Shown here: positions 1 through 8,363 of the stretch, piece after piece | Position numbering within the stretch: the stretch's first letter is position 1 | Layout: every line of letters starts with the position of its first letter | From: JALYUM01 sp036688685 | GTDB taxonomy: Bacteria; Pseudomonadota; Gammaproteobacteria; Burkholderiales; Burkholderiaceae_D | Length of the DNA: 64,000 bases | Assembly (NCBI RefSeq): GCF_036688685.1 | Contig: NZ_JAQQPS010000018.1 | Coordinates: 62,001-126,000, forward strand | Direction of reading: 5' to 3' | The notes under the pieces: model-generated | Told to the model about the DNA's origin: nothing | What the model saw: the letters and a program-made list of their open reading frames with translations, nothing else | The model's database searches: none | Program-made: the position numbers and the translations under genes

Positions 1-2
1 GC

Positions 3-1742
3 GCGGGACGCTTCCTGTCACTGGTCGGCCTGCTGTCGGCCATGCTGGCGGCGGTGGCGGTCGCGATGGCTGCGCGCCGTTTCATGCAGCGCCACCTGGA
101 CGCCTGCGCCATGCTGCGCTGTCTCGGCATGACGCAAAACCAGGTGGGCGCGATGTATTTGATCGAGTTCGCCATCGTCGGCCTGGCCGGCTCCGTGCTC
201 GGTGTGCTGGTCGGCTTCGGCGCCCACTTCGTGCTGCTGGAACTGGTGGGAAATTTGATGGGCACCTCCCTGCCGCCGGTCTCGCCGCTGCCGGCCTTGC
301 AGGGCATCGCCACCGGCATGCTGCTGCTGGTTGGCTTCGCATTGCCGCCCGTGCTACAGCTGCGCAATGTGCCGCACAACCGTGTGATCCGGCGCGAGCA
401 GGCGGCGCCGCAGCCGATGGCCGTGGTCACCTACGGCATCGGCGTTGCGGCCTTCCTTGGTTTGCTGTTGTGGCAGACCGGCGACACGCGCCTGGCCTTG
501 ACCACGGCGGGCGGCTTCCTCGGCGCGTTTGCCGTGTTCGCGCTGGTCGCGTGGCTGGCCCTGCTGGCCTTGAAAAGCGTGCGCGGTGGCGTGCGCAACC
601 AGGGCTGGCGCTTCGCGATCACGTCGCTGCAGCGCCGCCCTGGCGCGACCATCGTGCAGATCGTCTCGCTGGCGCTCGGCTTGATGGCGCTGCTGCTGCT
701 CACCGTCGTACGCGGTGACCTGATGAGCGCCTGGCAAAGCGCCACGCCGCCCGATGCGCCGAACCGCTTCGTGATCAACATCTCGCCCGACCAGCAGGCC
801 GGAGTGGCGCAGCAATTGGCCGCGGCGGGCGTTAAAACACCGGTGCTGTATCCGATGATCCGCGGGCGCCTGACCAGCGTGAATGGCGCCGACATCACGG
901 CCACGACCTACCCGGACGAGAATGCGCGCCGCCTGGCCGAGCGCGAATTCAACCTGTCGACGATGCGCGACCTGCAGGACAATAACGAGGTCATCGCCGG
1001 CAAGTGGTTCGTCGACGGGCCTGGCGTAGCCGAGGCATCGGTGGAGCAGGGGCTGGCGAAAACGCTCGGCCTGAAGCTGGGCGACATGATGCGCTTCGAT
1101 ATCGCAGGCTCGATCGTGGACGCGAAGGTGACCAGCCTGCGCAAGCTCGAATGGGGCTCGATGCGGGCGAACTTTTTTGTCATCATCAACCCGGCCGCGA
1201 TGGCCGCCACCCCGCAGACGATGATGACGGCGTTTCATATCGCGCCTGGTGGGAAAGACGGCAATATCGCCAACACGCTCACGCGCGCCTACCCCAACCT
1301 GACCGTGATCGATGTCAGTGGCATCATCCGCCAGTTGCAGGATGTGCTCGACCAGGTCGTCATGGCGGTGCAGTTCCTGTTCCTGTTCACGCTGGCCTCC
1401 GGCGTGCTGGTGCTGTATGCGGCGCTGATGGGATCGCAAGCCGAGCGCACGCGCGAGTCGGCCTTGTTGCGCGCGCTGGGTGCGACGAGGAAGCAGTTGG
1501 CGACGTCGCAGCGGATCGAGTTCGTGATGGTGGGTGCGCTGGCCGGCCTGCTGGCGGCTTCCGGCGCGGCGGCACTCGGGTGGGCGCTGGCGACTTACCA
1601 GTTCAAGTTTCCGTGGGTGTTCGAGCCGGCGGTGTGGCTGGCCGGCCTGGTTGCCGGCATTGTCTGCGCGCTGATTGGCGGCTGGTTCGGGTTGCGGCAG
1701 GTGCTCAGGCAGGCGCCGTTGCAGACCTTGCGCGAGGCTTGA
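3..1742 (+). CDS. FtsX-like ABC transporter permease, 5' end outside window
   Basis: The reading frame is open from the first bases of the window, so the N-terminus is missing; 579 residues are visible. It looks like the permease subunit of a MacB/YbbP-type ABC exporter. Hydrophobic segments come first, then a soluble periplasmic-type domain in the middle. The C-terminal third has the typical FtsX block: a long helix, the charged loop ERTRESALLRALGATRKQL, then two more helices. The protein ends shortly after LRQAPLQTLREA, a usual family ending. The ATPase partner is expected upstream of the window. A GC-rich hairpin follows the stop codon. The substrate cannot be read from the sequence. Confidence 0.85.
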   Translation, partial: AGRFLSLVGLLSAMLAAVAVAMAARRFMQRHLDACAMLRCLGMTQNQVGAMYLIEFAIVGLAGSVLGVLVGFGAHFVLLELVGNLMGTSLPPVSPLPALQGIATGMLLLVGFALPPVLQLRNVPHNRVIRREQAAPQPMAVVTYGIGVAAFLGLLLWQTGDTRLALTTAGGFLGAFAVFALVAWLALLALKSVRGGVRNQGWRFAITSLQRRPGATIVQIVSLALGLMALLLLTVVRGDLMSAWQSATPPDAPNRFVINISPDQQAGVAQQLAAAGVKTPVLYPMIRGRLTSVNGADITATTYPDENARRLAEREFNLSTMRDLQDNNEVIAGKWFVDGPGVAEASVEQGLAKTLGLKLGDMMRFDIAGSIVDAKVTSLRKLEWGSMRANFFVIINPAAMAATPQTMMTAFHIAPGGKDGNIANTLTRAYPNLTVIDVSGIIRQLQDVLDQVVMAVQFLFLFTLASGVLVLYAALMGSQAERTRESALLRALGATRKQLATSQRIEFVMVGALAGLLAASGAAALGWALATYQFKFPWVFEPAVWLAGLVAGIVCALIGGWFGLRQVLRQAPLQTLREA

Positions 1743-1760
1743 CCCCCGCGCAGGCGGGGG
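1743..1760. repeat. GC-rich REP-like palindrome after the permease gene
   Basis: Inverted arms CCCCCGC (1743-1749) and GCGGGGG (1754-1760) enclose a four-base GCAG loop. It lies directly after the permease stop codon. There is no T tract, so it is more likely a REP-like element than a classical terminator. Similar palindromes occur near 6535, 52952 and 53065. Confidence 0.5.
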
Positions 1761-1797
1761 CCATAGCACCTGGGCGTACCAGGTTTTCAGTCAGGTC

Positions 1798-1821
1798 GGC
1801 GTTCGCTAATGCGACAGAACC
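1798..1821 (-). repeat. IS6-family terminal inverted repeat, left copy (solo tip)
   Basis: This is the exact reverse complement of 6058-6081: 24 identical bases beginning GGTTCTGTCGCA when read on the minus strand. Tips starting GGTTCTGTxGCA are typical of IS6/IS240-type elements. Read outward from the tip, the element would extend left, but only the tip remains before the permease gene. The outer base faces the three-gene cassette at 1894-5927. No matching 8-bp target duplication is visible beside it. Confidence 0.7.
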
Positions 1822-1893
1822 TGCCGTCTTCAATCTGCCCCAGCCTGGCGGGCGCCGCGGCGCTGGCGTTGCCGAACAGGATGATGGCGAACC

Positions 1894-2739
1894 TTAACGA
1901 ATGGACTGTTTCAGTTCCGGCGTACCGAAGTCGACCAGCTTGCCCTTGGACTGGGCGAAATAATCGGCCCAGAAACCCTGCAGCGCTTTCAGGCGGATCG
2001 GATCCCGATACACCGCTTTCTGGCCAGTGGTGTCGCTGGCGATCAGCCCTGCGCCCATGACCCAGATCCGGGCATTGCCGAAGTCGGCCAGCATGCTGGC
2101 CTTGCGCACCCGCGCCATCTCGGCGGCGGGGTCGATGTTGCGCATGCCGTTACGCTCGTAGAACGAGGCGATGGTCGAGTTTTCCAGCATGTCGGAAATG
2201 ACCAGCACCAGCTTCTCGGGCGCGGTGGCCGCACGTACTGAAACCGACACGTCGGACATGGCGGCGATGACATCGGATTTGGCCAGGTCGCCACTGGCGC
2301 TGGCGAACCCCTGTGCCATCGCGGCCTGCATTTTTTTGACGACGAAGCCGCGCTGGCCGGCCAGGCATTCGTCGAACTGGCGCAATTTCTTGACGCTGAT
2401 GGCATGGCGTTCGGATTCCGGCACGCCCTGCTCCAGCACACCTGAAAACACCGTGCTGGTATAGCGTGACTGCGAAAACGCGGAAAAGCGCACCACGGTC
2501 AATTCGGTGCCGGCGACGATCTGCGGGGCCACGGCTTGCCAGGCCGATGCCTGCAAAGCCGGACTGAGCAGCGTCGTCTCGTCAATCAGCAGGAACACCG
2601 AGCGCAACGGCGCGGGCGCTGCGGTCCCCATTTTATTGGCGGCATAGCAGGATGGGACGTCGCCATCGCGGGCCAGGGCCGGGCCGGTGGCAACGAGCGC
2701 CAGTGCAAGGGACAGGGCAAAAGCGGGCAGGCGCATCAA
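1894..2739 (-). CDS. Secreted VWA-like hypothetical protein (cassette gene 3)
   Basis: This is a 281-residue protein with a clear signal peptide (MMRLPAFALSLALALVATGPALA). The mature part opens with a beta strand ending in an acidic turn (SVFLLIDETTL). A later strand/acidic motif (KLVLVISDMLENS) follows, an arrangement like a von Willebrand A or Rossmann-like fold, although a perfect MIDAS motif (DxSxS) is not seen. Three or four Cys may form disulfides in the periplasm. Its start overlaps the stop of the upstream membrane protein gene by an ATGA, so the two are probably translated together. The function is unknown; I infer a periplasmic partner of the other two cassette proteins. Confidence 0.75.
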   Translation of the reverse strand: MMRLPAFALSLALALVATGPALARDGDVPSCYAANKMGTAAPAPLRSVFLLIDETTLLSPALQASAWQAVAPQIVAGTELTVVRFSAFSQSRYTSTVFSGVLEQGVPESERHAISVKKLRQFDECLAGQRGFVVKKMQAAMAQGFASASGDLAKSDVIAAMSDVSVSVRAATAPEKLVLVISDMLENSTIASFYERNGMRNIDPAAEMARVRKASMLADFGNARIWVMGAGLIASDTTGQKAVYRDPIRLKALQGFWADYFAQSKGKLVDFGTPELKQSIR

Positions 2740-4166
2740 AACAGGCCCTCGACTTCCTTGGCGGCGGCATCGCGTTGATGGCGCGCCTTGATGGCTGCAA
2801 TGATCTCGGCACGGGTCGCCGCATCCAGGCTCAGAACGTACTGTTCTTTTTCGGTTTTGTCCCCCAGGGCGTCGAGCGCATCCAGGTGCGACTGCACGGT
2901 ACCGTGCGGCGCTGCGGCCGGGACCGGCACGGCAGCCGGTGCTGGCATCTGTGCTGGTGCCGCTGCGGGCACCACGGCCGCAGGCGGATAGTCGTCCGTC
3001 GCCGCTTCGCTGGCGGTCTTGGCCAGGTATTGCTTGAAACTGTGAATGGTCAGCTTGCGGTTGGTTTCGCTGAACTTGGCGTGCAGGCCCGTCATCAGTT
3101 CTTCGACCGGCTCGACGAATGCGCCCCGCACTTCCCTCACTTCGGTCCAGCTGGCAAAGCCACGTGTCCGTTTATAGGCAGCGGGACTCTCCTTGCCGCC
3201 AAAACCCCATTTGAAACCGGCGTAGATCGCAACGATCTGGGTAATGACAAAAATCACGGCGAGGATAATAAACGCCGACATCGCTTCCGACTTGGCGGCG
3301 TCATGCACGCTCGTGGCCGCAATGACGTTGGCCTTGTCGTTCGATGCCGTCACGGACGCCGGCAAGCCGTTCGGGCTGGTTGCGCCAAATGGATTCGATA
3401 CGTCGGCACTGGTTTGGGTACCCATCGTGTTTTGCGCCTCGGTCTTCTCATGCGCCATCATGCGCATGAACGTCGACAGCACGGCAATCGCGAGGATGGT
3501 GCAGACCGCCACGTAGACCATCGTGTACTTGCCGTTGTCGCCCACGCGATTGACCAGCTGGGTACAGGCGATCTCGCCGTCATCGATGGTTTGCGGCTGG
3601 TGCAGCGAGACCTCGTGGGTCTTGAACTGGCGGTCGTTGCGTGCATTGGTTTGCTGCCAGTCGACGCGGGCGGCACCGATGAGGCGGGTACGGTACAGCT
3701 GATGGCCGGCGGCGTGCATGATCATGCCCAGTACCACGCACAGCACCAGGACCAGCGCCACCATCAACAGCGTATAGGTGTCCGCCGTGCCTTCCGGCGC
3801 AATGAACGTGCCGAGGAGGTAGGAAAAGCCCAGGCCCTCGGCGATGATCAGGATGCCGATGACGGCCATCAGCCAGAACGGCAGCGGTTGGCGCCCGAGG
3901 TCGCCTGCCTTGGTGAGGTATGTTTTCGAATTGTCGAATTCGTCCCGATCCATCGCAGGAATGAATTTCTTGAAGTCGCCGCCGAGCGTGTTTTCCGCCT
4001 TGGTCCAGCCATCAGCGCTCGTGCTGGTCTTGCCGCTGATGGCGCGCAGCTTGAGCATGCGGTAATAGAACAGCTTGCCATGGAAAGTATTGTTGATGCT
4101 GTACCAGACCAGCGCGCCGAATACGACGACCAGCAACAGAACAAACCCTGAGGAAATCAAAGACAT
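2736..4166 (-). CDS. Multi-spanning membrane protein (cassette gene 2), unknown function
   Basis: This is a 476-residue protein starting at ATG 4166, which has a good ribosome site (AGGAG) a few bases upstream; a longer start at 4220 lacks one. Five hydrophobic helices can be seen: the N-terminal 20 residues, then FWLMAVIGILIIAEGLGFSY, TLLMVALVLVLCVVLGMIM, YTMVYVAVCTILAIAVL and AFIILAVIFVITQIVAIYAG. The C-terminal third is soluble, with an Ala/Pro-rich linker and a charged helical end. No known family was recognised. It lies 66 bases downstream of the OmpA-domain lipoprotein gene and overlaps the VWA-like gene, so all three form one operon. It could be the membrane core of an envelope-spanning complex. 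Confidence 0.75.
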   Translation of the reverse strand: MSLISSGFVLLLVVVFGALVWYSINNTFHGKLFYYRMLKLRAISGKTSTSADGWTKAENTLGGDFKKFIPAMDRDEFDNSKTYLTKAGDLGRQPLPFWLMAVIGILIIAEGLGFSYLLGTFIAPEGTADTYTLLMVALVLVLCVVLGMIMHAAGHQLYRTRLIGAARVDWQQTNARNDRQFKTHEVSLHQPQTIDDGEIACTQLVNRVGDNGKYTMVYVAVCTILAIAVLSTFMRMMAHEKTEAQNTMGTQTSADVSNPFGATSPNGLPASVTASNDKANVIAATSVHDAAKSEAMSAFIILAVIFVITQIVAIYAGFKWGFGGKESPAAYKRTRGFASWTEVREVRGAFVEPVEELMTGLHAKFSETNRKLTIHSFKQYLAKTASEAATDDYPPAAVVPAAAPAQMPAPAAVPVPAAAPHGTVQSHLDALDALGDKTEKEQYVLSLDAATRAEIIAAIKARHQRDAAAKEVEGLF

Positions 4167-4232
4167 GTGAAACACTCCTAAGTGAAAAAATACGGCGGGC
4201 AAGCCCGCCCGCCGCGACACAGCGCCCGGGCC

Positions 4233-5927
4233 TTATCGGCTACGCGGTACCTCGGGTTTGAATTCGGACGCAAACAGTTGCGCATTGCGGCTCTGGTAGA
4301 CATAGCCTTGCTCGGCCTTGAACGGTCCGGCCGCGGGCAGCACGACATCGATGCAGCGCAAGGGCGCACCCTGCTCGAAGAACACGCGGTACAGTGTGCC
4401 GCGGCTGCCCGTATAGGTATTAACGACCGGGACGATGGTGAAATCTGGCTTGCGGGTGACACCACCTTTCTCGCTGAAATCCTTGAAAATCAGGACCGTC
4501 GGGTTGCTCGCCGGCAGCCCGCCAGCGCGGATGACCGCGACATTATTCATGCTGACCAAATTGCCGTTGACCGTGCCCACCCACGATGTTCCGTAGGCGC
4601 CTGGCTGGTAGTCGCCGGTCTTGTATTCGGCGCCGCCGCGCAGCGATTTGACGGAATGGGACACGCGCGCGCGATCGTCGACGCAGGAGCGCATCGGCAT
4701 CTCGTCGGCGATGGCCAGCGGCAGCAAACTGAAACCGTCGTTGCGCAGTACCTGGCCCACGTTCACCTGATGGCGCCGGGTATCGAATTTGACGCCGCCC
4801 AGGTCGAGGCCATTGGCGGGCGCGGGTAAAGGCGCTGCTGCCCCCGCGAGTACCCGGGCCGGGGTATCGGCCGGGGCTTTGGGCGCCGGCGCCGCGGCGC
4901 GGGCTGGCGCTGGTGCGCTGCTGGCGACCTTGGGCAATGGCTTGACGCCGGCATTGCTGCGTGCCGGTGCGGCGGACGCTACTTTCTTCGATGCACCTGC
5001 GCTGCCGGTACCCGGGCGCACGCCATCCTTGTCAGGGGTGGCCGCAGTCACCTCGGTCACCGGCTGGAAATAGCTGGACACCGATACCCGCGATGCAAGG
5101 TAACTGGACATGACGCTGTCGTTGGCGACATCGACAATTTCCACGCGCCGGTTGGACGCCCGCCCGGCCGCGCTGTTGTTGTCGGCGACCGGCAAGGTTT
5201 CGCCAGCGCCCTGGAAATACAAGGACGATTCGGGGACGCCGGCATCCCGAAACACGTTCGCGACCGCGCGCGCGCGACGCTCCGAAAGATCGGCCGCAGC
5301 GCGCGTATCTTCGTGGTCGTCCGTGTGGCCGACAATCAGAACCTTGCTGCTCTGGAGCGAACCGGCCTCCTGCGCATCCATGCCTTGGCTGCGCGCCCTC
5401 GGCGTGTAAGTGGCGGCAATATCGGCAAAGTAACCGCGCGCGGTCGGGGTCAGCACATCGGAATTGGGCATGAACTGGCCGGCGGCGCCGCCCTTGTCGA
5501 CGACACTGGCCGACATCCCCACCGCATTCTCGTTCGCGCCGTTCTGCTGGCCAGCTTTGGGCAACTGCAGCACCACCGTGCGCATTTCCAGGTCATGCTT
5601 TTTCGCGATCGTGGCCAGCTCGCACCGCCGCCGCGACACATCCTTGCCGATCGCGTGGCCGATGGCGCCGCCCAGCAACGCGCCGAACGGCACCGCATAC
5701 TTCCCGTTCGATACTTTTTTAGCGACGAAGCCCCCCGCCAGCGCGCCCAGCACTGCGCCGGCGTTTTGCGGACTCTCATCGAGGCAGGGGTCGATCGCGG
5801 CCTGGTGGGCGCCGCCCGTTCGTCCAGGCTGCGATGCCATGGGCGCGCAGCCTTGCGTGATAAGTGCCAAAATAATAAGCGATGCAACCGGCTTTTGGCG
5901 GCGGGCACTAGATAACGTTATTGACAT
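4233..5927 (-). CDS. OmpA-domain lipoprotein with extra C-terminal domain (cassette gene 1)
   Basis: This is a 564-residue protein. The N-terminus carries a lipobox (LITQGC) for lipid attachment. A glycine-zipper stretch follows (AGAVLGALAGGFVAKK, then FGALLGGAIGHAIGKD). Next comes an OmpA/MotB peptidoglycan-binding domain around residues 170-270, recognisable from VGHTDDHED, LSERRARAVANVF and RASNRRVEIV. An Ala/Pro-rich linker leads to about 200 unrecognised residues with four Cys, which have no counterpart in ordinary OmpA lipoproteins. It is the first gene of the three-gene cassette. The start is the first ATG after an AT-rich upstream region; its ribosome site is weak. Confidence 0.8.
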   Translation of the reverse strand: MSITLSSARRQKPVASLIILALITQGCAPMASQPGRTGGAHQAAIDPCLDESPQNAGAVLGALAGGFVAKKVSNGKYAVPFGALLGGAIGHAIGKDVSRRRCELATIAKKHDLEMRTVVLQLPKAGQQNGANENAVGMSASVVDKGGAAGQFMPNSDVLTPTARGYFADIAATYTPRARSQGMDAQEAGSLQSSKVLIVGHTDDHEDTRAAADLSERRARAVANVFRDAGVPESSLYFQGAGETLPVADNNSAAGRASNRRVEIVDVANDSVMSSYLASRVSVSSYFQPVTEVTAATPDKDGVRPGTGSAGASKKVASAAPARSNAGVKPLPKVASSAPAPARAAAPAPKAPADTPARVLAGAAAPLPAPANGLDLGGVKFDTRRHQVNVGQVLRNDGFSLLPLAIADEMPMRSCVDDRARVSHSVKSLRGGAEYKTGDYQPGAYGTSWVGTVNGNLVSMNNVAVIRAGGLPASNPTVLIFKDFSEKGGVTRKPDFTIVPVVNTYTGSRGTLYRVFFEQGAPLRCIDVVLPAAGPFKAEQGYVYQSRNAQLFASEFKPEVPRSR

Positions 5928-6057
5928 ATTCTTGGTATACGTTGATGTAAGAAAATATCATAATAGAAATAATTGTTTAAATGCATATATTGAACATGTA
6001 TTTCAGAGATACGTGGGAAATGATGGTTGGTTACAACAGTAGTCAGACAGAGGGAAT
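5928..6057 (-). promoter_or_regulatory. AT-rich upstream region of the three-gene cassette
   Basis: Roughly 130 bases between the OmpA-domain gene and the right IS6 tip are strikingly AT-rich compared with the surrounding DNA. They contain runs such as TATTAT and TTAAACAATT on the minus strand. This is where the cassette promoter must lie, but no single -35/-10 pair stands out. The composition change supports foreign origin. Confidence 0.4.
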
Positions 6058-6503
6058 GGTTCTGTCGCATTAGCGAACGCCTGCGGGCCGGTCGAGGAAA
6101 CTACGGTTCCCGAATCCAGGACGAATCAACATGGTTAACTTCAAAGGTGTGCGTTTTCCGATCGACGATTCATCGATCAACCTGTGGGCGATTCGTTTCC
6201 CGCCGCGAAGCGCTTCTTCGACAAGGCCATATATCTCAACAACATCGTTGAACAGGGTTACCGCGCCATTAGGCGGGTGGCCAGGCCGATGCTAAATTTC
6301 AAATCATTTCGCGCCGCCGGTTCCGTTCTCGCCGGCATTGAGCTGGCCCACATGATCCGCAAAGGCCAGTTCGCGATTGACGGCGCGGATGCGATGTGGG
6401 TCGCAGACGAATTTTCTACGCTGGCAGGAATGGTCCGTCCAGTCTGAGCGGGACAATGCTCTTCCAGGGAAATTCCGCCGTTAATCATCAACCCGACAGA
6501 GCC
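6058..6503 (+). mobile_element. Decayed IS6-family insertion sequence
   Basis: The left tip is the 24-bp repeat at 6058-6081. A transposase relic follows at 6131-6447. A degenerate right tip (GACAGAGCC, ending about 6503) resembles the inverted left tip. At about 450 bp it is half the usual 800 bp, through internal deletions. The element faces away from the cassette and mirrors the solo tip at 1798-1821, as in an IS6 pseudo-compound transposon. No 8-bp target duplication is evident. Confidence 0.65.
6131..6447 (+). pseudogene. IS6-family transposase remnant
   Basis: It begins with MVNFKGVRFPID, the typical start of an IS6/IS240 transposase. The frame then shifts, and the reading continues at about 6184 with AAKRFFDKA, YLNNIVEQGYRAIRRVARPM and LAGIELAHMIRKGQ. 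These match the C-terminal part of the DDE domain (the conserved NxxEQDHRxIKRRxRPMLGFK region). The middle, including the first two catalytic Asp residues, is deleted. It therefore cannot be an active enzyme. The identification rests on recalled family motifs. Confidence 0.75.
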
Positions 6504-6534
6504 GCCAGTCATGCAGCGCAGTCCTGCCATGGAT

Positions 6535-6550
6535 CCCCGCCTTCGCGGGG
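6535..6550. repeat. Short GC palindrome before the globin gene
   Basis: Arms CCCCGC (6535-6540) and GCGGGG (6545-6550) enclose a CTTC loop. It resembles the REP-like elements elsewhere in the window and sits between the IS6 relic and the truncated haemoglobin gene. Confidence 0.4.
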
Positions 6551-6567
6551 ACGAGGTATCATGCCGC

Positions 6568-6957
6568 ATGCCTGACACTCCCACCCTGTACGACACCATC
6601 GGCGGCGCTGCGCGCCTGCGTGAACTGGTCGACCGCTTTTACGACATCATGCAGCTGGAAGCTGACTTCGCCGGTATCCACGCCATGCACCCGGTCCCCA
6701 ACGACAGCTCGCGCGACAAGCTTTTCATGTTCCTGTCCGGCTGGATGGGTGGCCCCGATTTATATATCGAAGCATTCGGCCACCCGCGCCTGCGCGCGCG
6801 CCACCTGCCGTATGCGATCGGCACCAAAGAACGCGACCAGTGGCTGCACGCGATGGCGCAAGCGACCGGCGAAGTGGGCATGGACGAGGCGTTAAGACTG
6901 CGCCTGATGCAGTCGTTCTATGAAACCGCCGACTGGATGCGCAACAAGGCCGACTGA
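6568..6957 (+). CDS. Group II truncated haemoglobin
   Basis: This is a 129-residue globin of the truncated group II (TrHbO-like) family. The signature runs GWMGGPDLYIEAFGHPRLR followed by RHLPYAIG; His79 is the expected proximal haem ligand, and Trp and Tyr residues are at family positions. Such proteins bind oxygen or NO/peroxide ligands in the cytoplasm. I chose ATG 6568 because the family begins with a short leader followed by LYDTIGG; upstream in-frame sequence is REP-like. Its stop overlaps the rmuC start (ATGA), so the two are co-translated. Confidence 0.9.
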   Translation: MPDTPTLYDTIGGAARLRELVDRFYDIMQLEADFAGIHAMHPVPNDSSRDKLFMFLSGWMGGPDLYIEAFGHPRLRARHLPYAIGTKERDQWLHAMAQATGEVGMDEALRLRLMQSFYETADWMRNKAD

Positions 6958-8279
6958 TGACCGACTCCCATTTCTATCTGCTCATCGGCGCGGTCCTGGT
7001 CGTGATCGTCCTGCAGGCGCTGGCCCTGCTGCGCGCACGCACGGGGGCCAACTCCGCCGCTGCCTTCGACCATCTCGAGCGCGAACTGCGGCGCGAGATG
7101 CAGCTTGGTGCCCAGACTGCGCGCCAGGATACTGCCGCCAGCCTGGCCCAGTACCACGCCGCCACCGTCGGCCACCTCGACGCCATGCGCAAGCAGATTG
7201 GCGAGAACGCAGCCGTCGGCCGCGACGAGCAGGCGCGTAGTTTGAAGCGCGTGGCCGATTCGCTGAACCAGGCCCTGGCCACGATGACCGAATCGAACGC
7301 CCAGCGCATGCTGGAAGTGCGCGCCACGCTCGAACACAAGATCCGCGACCTGCAGCTTGATAATGGCCAGCGCCTCGAAGAGATGCGCAAGACCGTCGAC
7401 GAAAAGCTGCATGCGACCCTGGAGACGCGCCTGTCCGAATCGTTCAAGCAGGTGTCGGAGCGACTCGAGCGCGTGCACCAGGGGCTGGGCGAAATGCAGC
7501 AGCTGGCCATTGGCGTCGGTGACCTGAAGCGGGTGCTCACCAACGTCAAGACGCGCGGCACCTGGGGCGAGGTGCAGCTGGAGATGTTGCTGGAGCAGGT
7601 ACTCACTGTCGACCAGTACGGCAAGAACGTCGAGACGGTGGCCGGCACCAACGCCCGCGTCGAATTTGCCATCAAGCTGCCTGGGCAGCTTGATGGGGGC
7701 AAGCCGGTGTGGCTGCCGATCGACGCCAAGTTCCCGAAAGAGCAGTACGAGCGCCTGCTCGACGCAGCCGACCGTGCCGACGCCGAGGGCGTGATCAAAT
7801 TCGGCGCCGAGCTGGAACGGGCCGTGCGCAGCGAGGCCAAAACCATCTGCGAAAAATATGTCTCGCCGCCGCAGACCACCGATTTCGCGATCCTGTTCCT
7901 GCCGACGGAGGGTTTATATGCAGAAGTCATGCGCCGTCCGGGCCTGGCCGACGATCTGCAGCGCACCCTGCGCGTGACGATTGCCGGGCCGTCGACCTTG
8001 TCGGCGATCCTGAACAGCCTGCAGATGGGTTTCAGGACGCTGGCGCTGGAAAAGCGCTCGTCCGAAGTGTGGCAGGTGCTCGGTGCGGTCAAAACGGAAT
8101 TCGGCAAGTTCGGCGACGTGCTGGCCGCGACCAAGATGACGCTCGAGCGGGCAGCGAAAAACATCGAGAACGCCGAAGTGCGCAGTCGTCAGATGGCGCG
8201 CAAACTCAAATCAGTTGAAGCGTTGCCGAGCGAGGCGGCGCAGTTGATGCTGGGGGCTGCGGATGATGCGGCGGAATAG
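6957..8279 (+). CDS. rmuC: DNA recombination protein RmuC
   Basis: This is a 440-residue RmuC-family protein. An N-terminal membrane helix (FYLLIGAVLVVIVLQALALL) is followed by a long coiled coil to about residue 180. The conserved RmuC nuclease-like domain then begins with TRGTWGEVQLEMLLEQVL and includes LPIDAKFPKEQYERLL and FLPTEGLYAEV. In E. coli, RmuC limits inversions at short inverted repeats; a nuclease role is inferred from its fold. Length and domain order are normal. It overlaps the haemoglobin gene by four bases. Confidence 0.93.
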   Translation: MTDSHFYLLIGAVLVVIVLQALALLRARTGANSAAAFDHLERELRREMQLGAQTARQDTAASLAQYHAATVGHLDAMRKQIGENAAVGRDEQARSLKRVADSLNQALATMTESNAQRMLEVRATLEHKIRDLQLDNGQRLEEMRKTVDEKLHATLETRLSESFKQVSERLERVHQGLGEMQQLAIGVGDLKRVLTNVKTRGTWGEVQLEMLLEQVLTVDQYGKNVETVAGTNARVEFAIKLPGQLDGGKPVWLPIDAKFPKEQYERLLDAADRADAEGVIKFGAELERAVRSEAKTICEKYVSPPQTTDFAILFLPTEGLYAEVMRRPGLADDLQRTLRVTIAGPSTLSAILNSLQMGFRTLALEKRSSEVWQVLGAVKTEFGKFGDVLAATKMTLERAAKNIENAEVRSRQMARKLKSVEALPSEAAQLMLGAADDAAE

Positions 8280-8363
8280 GTCAATTCCTGCGTCTTAAAG
8301 ACCGTCCCGGGATGACGGTTTTGAGGGTAGTGGTGATAAAAAGCTTCGTGCGATTGCTGACTG

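Noticed and set aside
2652..4151. A 499-codon plus-strand frame opposite the cassette membrane protein
   Set aside because: The minus-strand frame has signal-like helices, a ribosome site and operon overlap; the plus frame is a Gly/Arg/His-rich shadow.
1894..5927. Zorya-type defence system
   Set aside because: An OmpA/MotB domain is present, but no MotA-like ZorA, ZorC or helicase ZorD is nearby.
8300..8326. A possible terminator after rmuC
   Set aside because: The CGTCCCGGGATGACGG sequence looks like a truncated REP-like element; no stable stem with T run is formed.
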